A program made the position numbers and the translations under genes. The notes beneath the pieces were generated by a model. That model was given only the letters and a program-made list of their open reading frames with translations. It had not been told where the DNA came from and made no database searches. A stretch of 64,000 nucleotides of DNA, from positions 1,240,001-1,304,000 of the forward strand of contig CAVYPC010000002.1 of the NCBI GenBank assembly GCA_963770315.1, in the 5' to 3' direction. This DNA is from VRUE01 sp963770315. Lineage in GTDB: Bacteria; Actinomycetota; Thermoleophilia; Solirubrobacterales; 70-9. Below are positions 23,348 through 32,059 of this stretch, one piece after another (within the stretch, counting starts at the first letter, position 1; every line of letters starts with the position of its first letter).

Positions 23348-26300
23348 CTAAGCGCCGAGCCGCAGGGCCCAGCTCTTCCGCGCCGTCTCACCAGCTGGGT
23401 CGGTCGCCTCGGCGATGATGACCAGGCTCACCACGCTCAGGTGCCGCAATGCCCTGCGGCCCTTCTGCGTCAGGAGCAGGGTCACCGTCCTCTCGCCGGC
23501 GGCAGCGAAGCTGACGGATTTCGACCCGAGCACCGTGACGAGCTTCTTCGGTCGAGCCGGGCGGCCGGCGCCGGGCCGCAGCTTGGCACGCCCGCTCAGC
23601 ACCAGCTTCGCAGCGCCGCCGAGTCGCACCCGGACGTCCATTCGTCCCGTTCTCAGCAGCTCCCGCAGCGAGCCGCTTGCGGCTGGCGAAGGGAATTGGA
23701 TCTGAGGGGGTCCCGTTTCGGTGTCGCCCGGGGGCGCCGGGCCGCCGGGGAGCGTTGAGCCGCCGGGCGTTCCTTCACTGGGCACCGACGCCGGGACGAC
23801 CTCGTAGTCGATCGACGTGCTGCCCGTCAGGCCGTCTTCGGAGACGGCGGTCACCGTGTAGGTGTGGTGGCCCACGGTCGCCGTGTCGAGGTGGCCCGCG
23901 CCTCCCGCCGCGCTCGTGGCGCCGTCCGAGTCGTCGCACAAGAGGAGGCCCGGCCCGCCGGGACCCTCGCTGCACGAGAAGGCCGTCTGCACTGCCTGTC
24001 CGACGACGTAGGTTCCGGCCGGCGAGGGCGAGGAGACGGCGGCGGACGGCGGGCCGGCCACGTTGAGTACGACGGTGGCGTCGGCGTAGTCGCCCGCCGC
24101 GTCGGCGGCGCGGTAGACGAAGGAATCGGAGCCGAGAAAGCCGGGTTCGGGCGCGTAGGTGAAGGATCCGTCCGGTTCCAGGGTCAGGGAGCCGTGGGCG
24201 GATGGGCTGACCAGGCTCGCGACCAGCGGGCCGGGTTCAGGGCTCGAGCTTCCAGCCAGCACCCCGAGGCCGGCGGAGACATAGAGCTCCTGGCCGCCGA
24301 AGGTCGTGTATTCGCCGGTCGCCGCGATGACTGGGTCGTCGTATTCGATCCCCAGCCAGCCGTCGCCTTCTCCCGCGTTTTCGCCGCCGACCAGGTGTCC
24401 CGGGGCGACGAAGCTGGAGCCACCCCCGCCGCCACCGGTGGCGGCCGCGTCGCCGCACGTGTCGCTCGCGCCCGCGCCGCCCTGCCCGCCGCCGACGTAG
24501 CCGCCGCCTCCGCCACCGCCGGCTTCGGCAACGCCACCGCCGCCGATGGAGCTGTCCCCGGTGCCCCCGGACGCGCCAGCAACCGCGCCGCCTTCACAGG
24601 TGGATGAGCCAACGACCCGCCCGCCTTCTCCACCCGCGCCGCCGGCGCCGCCGGCGGCGCCCCCCGCGCCGCCTTTGAGCGTCGCGCCCGCCGCGGCGGT
24701 CTGCGCGCCGCGCGTGCCGGCGACGCCCTGTTCACCGCCGCTTCCACCCCTGCCACCGGTCACGATCAACGAGCCGTTGTGCCCGTCCAGACCGCCACCG
24801 CCGCCGCCGGCGGCGAGGACCTCAAGCGTAGATTCGAGTTCCAGCTTCGTATAGCCACCGCCCCCACCACCACGGCCCGCGCCGCCACCGCCGTTGAAGC
24901 CTCCCGCGCCCCCTTCGGCATAGGTCTCGCCCTTCCCACCGACGCTGATCTCGGCCGTCTGCCCGGGCGTCAGCGGCCCCAGCGTCGCCCAGATCCGAGC
25001 TCCGGATGCGCCACTCCGTTCGGGTGCCATGGCGCGACCACCGCCCCTCGCGCCCTCGGCGGTCACGAATGCTTCTCCGACGCCCGGTGGAACGGTCCAC
25101 GCAGCGGGCGCACCCGAGTAGAGGAAGGCGACCTTGCAGCTGCCTTGCGCGCAGGTCGGACCCGAGACGACGGGGACGTTGACGGTCAGCGGCGCAGATA
25201 GGTCGCTGCGGTTTTCTTCGTCGTCCTCGGCGACGACGACGTATTCGTGTTCTCCGGCGAGAGGGCGAAAATCGAGAAAGCTCGGAGTGAAGACGTTGCC
25301 CACCTGTTCGCCGTCGCGGTAGACGAAATAGCGCTCGACTTCGGCGCTGTCGCTGTCGGTCCAATCGAGCTGCACCCCGTCCGCACTGACCGTCGCGTGG
25401 AGATCGCCAGGAGCGGCCGGGGGCTGCGTGTTCAGCTGAACTTCGACCGTCGCTTTCCCCGCCCCGGCTGAGAGGGTCTTGATCTGCACCCGGCCGCCGT
25501 CGAAGATCTCCCCCGTCTGCAGAGGAGCGTCGGCGAACGTCGCGGTCGAGGGGTTCGCATCCAGCAGGAGCGTTTCGGGGGACGCTCCTTCCGCAGTCGC
25601 CCGAATCGAGACGCCGGTCATGGACGCGTCGGAGCCGCTTTCGAAGACGCCTCCGGCCTGCCTGATCTCGAGGTAGTACCAGGACGTGACGAAGTGGTTA
25701 GGGGCGCGCTTGCGCGCGATCCGTAGCACCGTCGGTTCGTTCGTTTTGGTGAGGGCGGACCGGATCAAATAGACCCTCGATTCCGTTGCCGTCTCGGTGT
25801 TTTCCGGGCCGAGGATGCCGAGCTTGGCCAGGTTCCAGCCGTTGTTGTGCCGGTTGGCGGCGGCGTTCCCCATCGTGTCGAACAGGTCCCCGTACTCGCT
25901 GGTCGTGCAGGTGCCGCTGATCTGGACCCGGACGCCACCTTCCGTGCAGGTCCAGCTCCCAGCGTGCTCCAGCCCGAGGTTGTGCCCCAGCTCGTGCGCG
26001 ATCACTCCGGATGCGGCGTTGCCGTTGATGTTGACCCGGGTTCCGCCCACACCCGCGATGCCCGACCAGTTGCAAGAAAACTGAAGCGTGGAGATGTAGA
26101 TGACGTGCTGGTAGTCGGTGAGGTTGACGCCGGCTTCTTCCGCGAGGTGGTCGGCTTCGTCGTCCCATTCTTCGTAGGGACATCCGCCCGATTTGGGGGC
26201 GAGCGTGAACCACCCGAAGACGTCGCCGTCGGGCCGCAACTTGCCCGTCAACGAGATCTCGCCGTAGGACTCCTCCTTGTAGAAGGCGTTGGCGGAGTTC

Positions 26301-26914
26301 GACGCGGTGAAGACCTTCGACCGCGCTTCTTCGGGCGACCAAGTGCTGCCAAAGCCGCCGGGGACGTTAATCAGCAGCACCGCGACCTTGCGCGTGCCTT
26401 CTTCGGCGGGAGTCTCGGCGGCCTGCCCTGCGCCAGCGCCAAGGAGCGACGGTGCTAGGAGGGGTTGGGGCTCGTTCGTCGAACTCCGGACGGCGCCGAT
26501 GAGGCCTTCACGCATCTTGCCCGTGACCACGACTCTTTCCCCAGGTTCCGCCGTGAGAGTGGTCGGCCGCAGCGGAATCTCTTCCCCGGCAGTTTCCAGG
26601 CTGTATCTGGTGGTCGACCGGCCAGCACGAAAGTTGTCGGCCACGGTCGCTCGCAGCGTGCCCGAACGGGTAATCGCCGCCGATGCTGGCGAACAGAGTC
26701 CAAGAGTAGTAAGGCAGATTACGCCCGCGAAAGCTGCACGAAGCCCGTCGGGACCCCAAGGGCGAAATAGCCGCTTGCTCTTCCCACGCCTTCTGCCCGG
26801 CCTAGAGATCACCTCAGCAATCCCCGCAAAACATCCAGGCACATGCCCTCCTTGAGCTATAAACGCTCGGTCTTGTAGCTGGGAATTGTAGTCTGGCTGC
26901 GGTGGCTTGATCAT
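23348..26914 (-). CDS. secreted zinc metalloprotease with FnIII, Gly-rich and cadherin-like domains
   Basis: A very large secreted protein (about 1,188 residues from ATG 26914; GTG 26813 would place the signal peptide LRAAFAGVICLTTLGLCSPA nearer the start and is an alternative). The catalytic domain has the metzincin-type zinc site HELGHNLGLEHA near residue 307 and a DTMGN Met-turn, as in gametolysin-like (M11-type) proteases. It is followed by a fibronectin type III domain (AAPGDLHATVSADGVQLDW), a Gly-rich region of about 200 residues, a cadherin/VCBS-like domain (GSLTLEPDGSFTYAPEPGFL) and a C-terminal region. Probable degradation of extracellular protein or surface interaction. Not typical mobile cargo. 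Confidence 0.82.
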   Translation of the reverse strand: MIKPPQPDYNSQLQDRAFIAQGGHVPGCFAGIAEVISRPGRRRGKSKRLFRPWGPDGLRAAFAGVICLTTLGLCSPASAAITRSGTLRATVADNFRAGRSTTRYSLETAGEEIPLRPTTLTAEPGERVVVTGKMREGLIGAVRSSTNEPQPLLAPSLLGAGAGQAAETPAEEGTRKVAVLLINVPGGFGSTWSPEEARSKVFTASNSANAFYKEESYGEISLTGKLRPDGDVFGWFTLAPKSGGCPYEEWDDEADHLAEEAGVNLTDYQHVIYISTLQFSCNWSGIAGVGGTRVNINGNAASGVIAHELGHNLGLEHAGSWTCTEGGVRVQISGTCTTSEYGDLFDTMGNAAANRHNNGWNLAKLGILGPENTETATESRVYLIRSALTKTNEPTVLRIARKRAPNHFVTSWYYLEIRQAGGVFESGSDASMTGVSIRATAEGASPETLLLDANPSTATFADAPLQTGEIFDGGRVQIKTLSAGAGKATVEVQLNTQPPAAPGDLHATVSADGVQLDWTDSDSAEVERYFVYRDGEQVGNVFTPSFLDFRPLAGEHEYVVVAEDDEENRSDLSAPLTVNVPVVSGPTCAQGSCKVAFLYSGAPAAWTVPPGVGEAFVTAEGARGGGRAMAPERSGASGARIWATLGPLTPGQTAEISVGGKGETYAEGGAGGFNGGGGAGRGGGGGGYTKLELESTLEVLAAGGGGGGLDGHNGSLIVTGGRGGSGGEQGVAGTRGAQTAAAGATLKGGAGGAAGGAGGAGGEGGRVVGSSTCEGGAVAGASGGTGDSSIGGGGVAEAGGGGGGGYVGGGQGGAGASDTCGDAAATGGGGGGSSFVAPGHLVGGENAGEGDGWLGIEYDDPVIAATGEYTTFGGQELYVSAGLGVLAGSSSPEPGPLVASLVSPSAHGSLTLEPDGSFTYAPEPGFLGSDSFVYRAADAAGDYADATVVLNVAGPPSAAVSSPSPAGTYVVGQAVQTAFSCSEGPGGPGLLLCDDSDGATSAAGGAGHLDTATVGHHTYTVTAVSEDGLTGSTSIDYEVVPASVPSEGTPGGSTLPGGPAPPGDTETGPPQIQFPSPAASGSLRELLRTGRMDVRVRLGGAAKLVLSGRAKLRPGAGRPARPKKLVTVLGSKSVSFAAAGERTVTLLLTQKGRRALRHLSVVSLVIIAEATDPAGETARKSWALRLGA

Positions 26915-27073
26915 CCTTCTTTCGCCTCCCGCTGATCCCTCGGCCGAGGTGCTCTCAGTGGGGTTCTGATCGAGGGCAGATCGTGGAGCCCGGCTGAGTG
27001 CAGGCTGACTATTTACGAAGGCCCGCGCCTCAGCACCCAACAGCGGTCCTTTGGCCAGGGGTGGCTCAATGCC

Positions 27074-27307
27074 GTGAAGTATGGAGAGGACGTCACCACT
27101 GCGATGCTGAGCAGTCCGGTCGCAAAGGCTCCCGATCGAGCAACTGCCACCGCCGGGAGTCGTGTCAAAGAGGCCGCTGGCAAGCGGGCGCTGCCTACCT
27201 TCTGGGGTCACCTACGCCGTATTCCATCCTGGTTGGGGACCGCCGCCGATGCCGTAACGGTGGTGGGCGCCCTTGCCGGCGTGGGGAAGCTGCTCGGGGT
27301 CTGGTGA
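27074..27307 (+). CDS. small hypothetical protein with C-terminal hydrophobic segment
   Basis: A 77-residue frame starting ATG 27074, about 160 bp upstream of and divergent from the metalloprotease. The C-terminus (DAVTVVGALAGVGKLLGVW) could be a membrane helix. No family is recognised. Whether it is expressed is doubtful. Confidence 0.25.
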   Translation: MKYGEDVTTAMLSSPVAKAPDRATATAGSRVKEAAGKRALPTFWGHLRRIPSWLGTAADAVTVVGALAGVGKLLGVW

Positions 27308-27350
27308 GCCGTCGCCTCTCCCGCCCTCAAGGCCTGGCCCGATCCTTCGG

Positions 27351-27860
27351 TTACCTGAGATCGTCCGGTGTGATGAACGTCGAGATGTCTGAGCTGGGCG
27401 TGCAAGGCTCCGCAAGACGCTCGGCGATCTCATCCTCGGTCAGATGCGGCACCTTGACCGGCTCATACTCGGGATCGTTCCAGCCGCACACCCCGCAAGT
27501 GCGGGCGACGACTCGATACGACTCGCATTCCTCGCAGCGCGTGCTCGCTCGCGAGGGGCGCATCTGCGCCGCCGTGAAGCAGCCAAGAAGATGCTTGACC
27601 ATCTTCAACCCGATCTCCGCATCCATGCGGATCGCGTTCTTCGCGTGAGTGATCCAGTTGACGTATTCCCACGTCTCGCCCGACATCTTCTTGAGATAGG
27701 ACCGCAGCCTGGCGGCGCTCGCGCCAGGAGCCACGGCGTTGGCCAGCAGGTCGGCCCAGTTCTTGAAGTCGCCGCGCTTCGGCGATGCCGCGCCCTCCGG
27801 CGCCAACTCGTCGCCACAGATCTCGTCGAGGAACGACAGCAGACACTCCCGCAGCCGCAT
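27351..27860 (-). CDS. hypothetical protein with zinc ribbon
   Basis: 169 residues from ATG 27860. A helical N-terminal part (WEYVNWITHAKNAIRMDAEI, MVKHLLGCF) is followed by a four-cysteine ribbon CEECESY...CGVCGW and an acidic tail. The same frame is open about 150 bp further upstream and reads plausibly (WRRWQQAFEAYDGGDEAENF) back to a TGA, but offers no ATG, GTG or TTG. The true N-terminus may therefore be lost or the gene 5'-truncated. Helical region plus ribbon suggests a nucleic-acid or RNase-associated protein, but no function can be given. Confidence 0.55.
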   Translation of the reverse strand: MRLRECLLSFLDEICGDELAPEGAASPKRGDFKNWADLLANAVAPGASAARLRSYLKKMSGETWEYVNWITHAKNAIRMDAEIGLKMVKHLLGCFTAAQMRPSRASTRCEECESYRVVARTCGVCGWNDPEYEPVKVPHLTEDEIAERLAEPCTPSSDISTFITPDDLR

Positions 27861-28145
27861 CCCGACGGACTGGAAGTTCTCGGCCTCGTCGCCGCCGTCG
27901 TATGCCTCGAACGCCTGTTGCCAGCGACGCCAAGAGCCAGGCAGTGTAGCCGCCGGCTCAGGCGCGACCGGGACCCTGGCGCTCCTGCTGTGACCACACT
28001 CGAATCATCAAGCCGACGTGAAACGTAAGAATTACGTCGCGGCTCTTGAAGTCGTCTTGGCTTTAGTAGTGGGTCGGGTTGGTCAGCACCCACCAGCGGC
28101 TATCCGCACAATGCACATCCCAGATGTCGTGACGCTGAGATCTCA

Positions 28146-31100
28146 CTAACCGAGTGGGTGCTCTGCCACCGTCACGGCGTACTCCTTGAGTTGGTCGGCG
28201 AATGTCGTGAGCCGCCCAATGTACGCCGGGCTCGTGAAGCGACTAAAGACTCTGCCCCGGAGCTTACGAGGAGACGCCTGTACGATCTGCGCTCGCAGGT
28301 CGGTCAGCTGGGACTGGTTAGCCCCGGCGCGGATCAGTAGGCGTCGCATTGCGGGCCGGAAACCATGCCGCTTGAGGTGGTTCTGTGCTCGCCGCACCTC
28401 ATTCGCGGTTATGAGCGGATTGACTGCTCCGGTGGCCGCGAGGGCTCGCCGCAGCTTGACCAGCGTGTGTGCCTCCTCATAAAGGGCGCTTGCGTCCTGT
28501 CGAGCGAACTCCGACACTGCGATCATCTGACGCAGAGTCCACTTACCATCGCCGGCTTCGGTAGCTCCCTCGGCGCGCTCCAGAGACACGCGCAGCGCGT
28601 GCCGCAGGGCGGCGTCCTCGCGCTCTTCGTCGATCCATTTCTGCAGAAGTCTCTGTTGTCGGCGAGGCACGCCACGAGGAACCCAAAGCGGTTTGCCGAA
28701 CTCGGGCGACACGATAGAGCCGTACCTTGAATCTGGTGGGTCGGCTGCTATCGCCGCTGCATCTCCGCTGCCAGCGTCGCAGAGGAAGGACAGAGCAGTA
28801 GAAACCCAGTTCACAACCTCGCCCCATGGCCCAAGGGTGCCTGCACCAGAGTCTCCGGCCGCGCCGAGAAAGTCAGAGCATTCCTGGTCGCTCTTCGCAA
28901 CCGACTGGGAGAATCTCTTGATGACCTGGCTCGGAAGTCTCCCAGCACACCCCTTGCAGGCGTACCACGAATACTTGAAGCCATGGTTGTCCGTACCGGT
29001 CCCTGTCCAACACATTGAAAATGGAGGAAGGCACGACGAGGAGCCGCTGAGAGTGAGCAAGGTCGAGTCAGGCAGGTCCAGAGCTAGATACACGCATGGC
29101 AACAGGATCGAGCACGAATAGGTGGCTAGGTGCTGGACAAATCTACCCGCCAGGTTGATTGCGCCGTGAGCGGGGATCAGATGGCGACCAGAAATCACAG
29201 CTAGCTGATGACCGCTGCCGGTGAAGGTGCCCGCGGCCGGATTCCACCCGCCAATGGTGAGTGCTGCGTCCATCTCAGAGGACCCCGGCGCCGAGCTCAC
29301 AATCAGACCCCAAGCGCCCGACGGATCGGGACTCTGCGTCCCGGATGTCGTAAACGTCTGATCTTCGCCATCCGCCGTGCCGTTTGCGTTCGTCGCAACT
29401 AGCCGATAGTGATACGTCGCCCCCGGGTCGACGCCGATAAGCGCGGAAATCGCCACTGGGGCGCTCCCAGCGCCCACGGATGATGGGTCGCAGCCGACCG
29501 TTCGCCCATAACCCGTAGTGGTGCCGAGATCGAAGTGGCAATCGGACAATGCGGCGCCATTGGGATTGACTGAACCGTGGAGCGTGGCACCGGTGGTTGT
29601 GACGTCGCTGGCGGGCAGCGTTTGTACCTGTGGTGCGGCCCCAGAAATCGGTCCACCAGCGGGCGCGAACACCCACGCCGCGCCGGCGCCGTTGTTGTCC
29701 TCCGGGCCGCCGATCAGGGCCGTATTGCCGTCCGAGGAGAGCGCCACGCTCGAACCGAAGAAGCTCAATTCGCCGCTCTCTTCGCTGCCGGTGAGCTCCG
29801 GTTCCTGCTGGGTCCAGGTCGAGCCCGAGCGAGTGAACACCGCCGCTTCGCCGGCGCCGTTGTTTTCCTCGTCGCCACCGATCAGGGCCGTGTTGCCGTC
29901 TGAGGAGAGGGCCACTCCTCCAAGGCCTAAGTAGGATTCTTCCCGCGTGAGCTTTGGTCCCTGTTGGGTCCAGGTCGAGCCCGAGCGAGTGAACACCCAC
30001 GCCGCGCCGGTGGTTGTGACGCCGTTGCCGGCGCTCCCGATCAATGCGGTGTCGCCGTTCGAGGAGAGCGCCACTTGCCAGCCAAAATGGGCACTCTTTT
30101 CGCTGCTGGTGAGCTTTGGTCCCTGTTGGGTCCAGGTCGAGCCCGAGCGAGTGAACACCCACGCCGCGCCGATGTACGTGTTGTCGGAGGGGCCGCCGAT
30201 CAGGGCCGTGTTACCGTCCGAGGAGAGCGCCACGCTCTGGCCGAAGCTCCCTGCGCCGATCTCTTCGTCGCCGGTGAACATTGGTCCCTGTTGGGTCCAG
30301 GTCGAGCCCGAGCGAGTGAACACCCACGCCGCGCCGGTGCTCATGTGTTCACCCCCGGTGGGTGAGCCGATCAAAGCGGTGTCGCCGTCCGAGGAGAGCG
30401 CCACGCTCGAGCCGAAGCCCGCGGTGATGCCGATCCCTGCCGTAAGCTTTGGTCCTTGCTGGGCCCAGGTCGAGCCCGAGCGAGTGAACACCCACGCCGC
30501 GCCGGCATAGTTGTCGTCCTCCGGGCCGCCGATCAGGGCCGTGTCACCGTCCGAGGAGAGCGCCACGCTCGAGCCGAAGAAGCTCTTTTCGCCGCTCTCT
30601 TCGCCGCCGGTGAGCTTCGGCCCCTGCTGGGTCCAGGTCGAACCCGAGCGAGTGAAGACCCATACCGCGCCGGCGCCGTTGTTGTCCTCCGGGCCGCCGA
30701 TCAGGGCCGTATTGCCGTCCGAGGAGAGCGCCACGCTCTGGCCGAAGCTCCCTTCGCCGCTCTCTTCGCTGCCGGTGAGCTTTGGTCCCTGCTGAATGAA
30801 CGGATCGATCCTCACCGGGTATCGGGCGCGTTGCGAGTCGATGCGCATCACGACCCGGCCACTTTCGAGCGTCAGCCAAGAGCGCAGCGCCTGGCCCTTA
30901 GCGTCATTGGCCGAGAGGCCCGTGTAGCGCAGCACGGTCTGGCCATTGCGAGAGAAAGCGATGCTCCGCCCGCCCGCCGCGAGCACAGGATGCGCGTTAC
31001 CGGCCATTACAAATGAGAGCGTCAATGGTCCAGACGCGTGGCGCGAGAGGGGGCGGGGGATAGTGAAACCTTGCTCTACACCGAGCGGCCCATTCGCATA

Positions 31101-31637
31101 CCACTCGCTTAAGCCTGGATGTTGGTAGACGACGCGGTTGGCGTGAGCCCTTGGAACGACCCGGCCTACCGGAGTAAGCGTGGAGCCGTACCCGGCGGCA
31201 CGCAGTCTGAGAATGACCCGCGCCCCGCCCGAGTTCACCGACACTCCCGCTCTGGTGAAGCTGCTGTGCAACCGCTGCGCCGGGGTCGCCACCTTGATGA
31301 GACCGGCAGGCGTTCGGCTGATCCTGTAGGCGGGGCTCTCGGCCCCAACTACTTCGGACACCGGCCCTTGAGCCGCCGAAGGAAGGCTCGGGAGGTCCTG
31401 TTGCGAGAAGCCATGAGCGCGGGCGACAGGCGCGGCGGCGTCCCTTGCGGTCGCCGTAGTGACGACATGTGCAGGATTGTCGCCGAGCCCGGCGCGGAAC
31501 CCGGTAATCGTTTCCAGCGCATGGGCAGCGGCGTTCCCCGCAGCCATGGCAAGCAACCCCGTGACAGTTATCAAGGTGACGATGCGGGTGATCAGGCAAC
31601 CCCGACGACGGCGATTTTCCTGCGCTGGCAACTCCAT
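28146..31637 (-). CDS. secreted FG-GAP-type repeat protein
   Basis: 1,163 residues with an N-terminal signal or anchor (TRIVTLITVTGLLAMAAG). From about residue 280 there are seven near-identical blades of about 50 residues, each with a serine-leucine-serine-serine-aspartate-glycine core and ALIGGP, WVFTRSGSTW and QQGPKL elements. They form an FG-GAP/integrin-alpha-like beta-propeller. A fibronectin-type domain follows (GATLHGSVNPNGA, TYHYRLVATNANGTA), then a C-terminal region of about 350 residues without recognisable domain. Blade similarity at DNA level is high, so copy number may vary. Probably an exported adhesin-like or structural protein. Confidence 0.8.
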   Translation of the reverse strand: MELPAQENRRRRGCLITRIVTLITVTGLLAMAAGNAAAHALETITGFRAGLGDNPAHVVTTATARDAAAPVARAHGFSQQDLPSLPSAAQGPVSEVVGAESPAYRISRTPAGLIKVATPAQRLHSSFTRAGVSVNSGGARVILRLRAAGYGSTLTPVGRVVPRAHANRVVYQHPGLSEWYANGPLGVEQGFTIPRPLSRHASGPLTLSFVMAGNAHPVLAAGGRSIAFSRNGQTVLRYTGLSANDAKGQALRSWLTLESGRVVMRIDSQRARYPVRIDPFIQQGPKLTGSEESGEGSFGQSVALSSDGNTALIGGPEDNNGAGAVWVFTRSGSTWTQQGPKLTGGEESGEKSFFGSSVALSSDGDTALIGGPEDDNYAGAAWVFTRSGSTWAQQGPKLTAGIGITAGFGSSVALSSDGDTALIGSPTGGEHMSTGAAWVFTRSGSTWTQQGPMFTGDEEIGAGSFGQSVALSSDGNTALIGGPSDNTYIGAAWVFTRSGSTWTQQGPKLTSSEKSAHFGWQVALSSNGDTALIGSAGNGVTTTGAAWVFTRSGSTWTQQGPKLTREESYLGLGGVALSSDGNTALIGGDEENNGAGEAAVFTRSGSTWTQQEPELTGSEESGELSFFGSSVALSSDGNTALIGGPEDNNGAGAAWVFAPAGGPISGAAPQVQTLPASDVTTTGATLHGSVNPNGAALSDCHFDLGTTTGYGRTVGCDPSSVGAGSAPVAISALIGVDPGATYHYRLVATNANGTADGEDQTFTTSGTQSPDPSGAWGLIVSSAPGSSEMDAALTIGGWNPAAGTFTGSGHQLAVISGRHLIPAHGAINLAGRFVQHLATYSCSILLPCVYLALDLPDSTLLTLSGSSSCLPPFSMCWTGTGTDNHGFKYSWYACKGCAGRLPSQVIKRFSQSVAKSDQECSDFLGAAGDSGAGTLGPWGEVVNWVSTALSFLCDAGSGDAAAIAADPPDSRYGSIVSPEFGKPLWVPRGVPRRQQRLLQKWIDEEREDAALRHALRVSLERAEGATEAGDGKWTLRQMIAVSEFARQDASALYEEAHTLVKLRRALAATGAVNPLITANEVRRAQNHLKRHGFRPAMRRLLIRAGANQSQLTDLRAQIVQASPRKLRGRVFSRFTSPAYIGRLTTFADQLKEYAVTVAEHPLG

Positions 31638-31786
31638 GCCGTGGGAGGTAATGTACTTCGCTGGCTGACTTCTGCGCAGAAATCAGGGCCGGCTCGGCAC
31701 CGGGGTAACAAAATCTGTTACTCCCGTTAACAAAAATTGGGTACCCGTTCAGGGGGTTGCAGCCGGCTTGAGGGAGTAGCTGCGCT
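31638..31786. promoter_or_regulatory. upstream region of the FG-GAP gene
   Basis: A locally AT-rich stretch with an inverted repeat GTAACA (31705-31710) and TGTTAC (31716-31721), followed by GTTAACAAAAATTGG. It is the likely promoter area of the minus-strand secreted protein. No gene is present. Confidence 0.4.
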
Positions 31787-32056
31787 CTACGGTGGAACGA
31801 GCGACGGCGCAGGCTTGCCGTGGTGGGCGGCGCTCGCCGCCTCGATCAAGTAGGCGATCGCCGAGCGCTCCTGCAGGCGGCAGGTCTCGCGAACCGAGAG
31901 GATGCGCTCGATCCAGCGGTTGCCGTTCTCGGATTGGGTGCCGAGCTGCACCTTGCGCATGATCACCGCGGGGCGGATCGCCCGCTCCGCGACGTTATTC
32001 GCCTGCTCGCGGTCTATCAGGTGCTCCCCGGTCCCGAGGCGCACGAGCTCTGCGTC
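31787..32056 (-). pseudogene. IS66-family transposase, C-terminal remnant
   Basis: About 85 residues that read DREQANNVAERAIRPAVIMR, then KVQLGTQSENGNRWIERILS and TCRLQERSAIAYL, the C-terminal end of IS66 transposases. The rest is cut off by the IS1380 copy that starts at 32060. Remnant only. Confidence 0.8.
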
Positions 32057-32059
32057 TAG

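Noticed and set aside
23677..24854. Pro/Arg-rich plus-strand frames opposite the metalloprotease
   Set aside because: They are complements of the Gly-rich domain codons and show no start region or family pattern.
28146..31637. Regular repeats in 29.6-30.8 kb as a CRISPR array
   Set aside because: The repeats are about 150 bp, in frame, and encode beta-propeller blades; there are no short spacers or cas genes.
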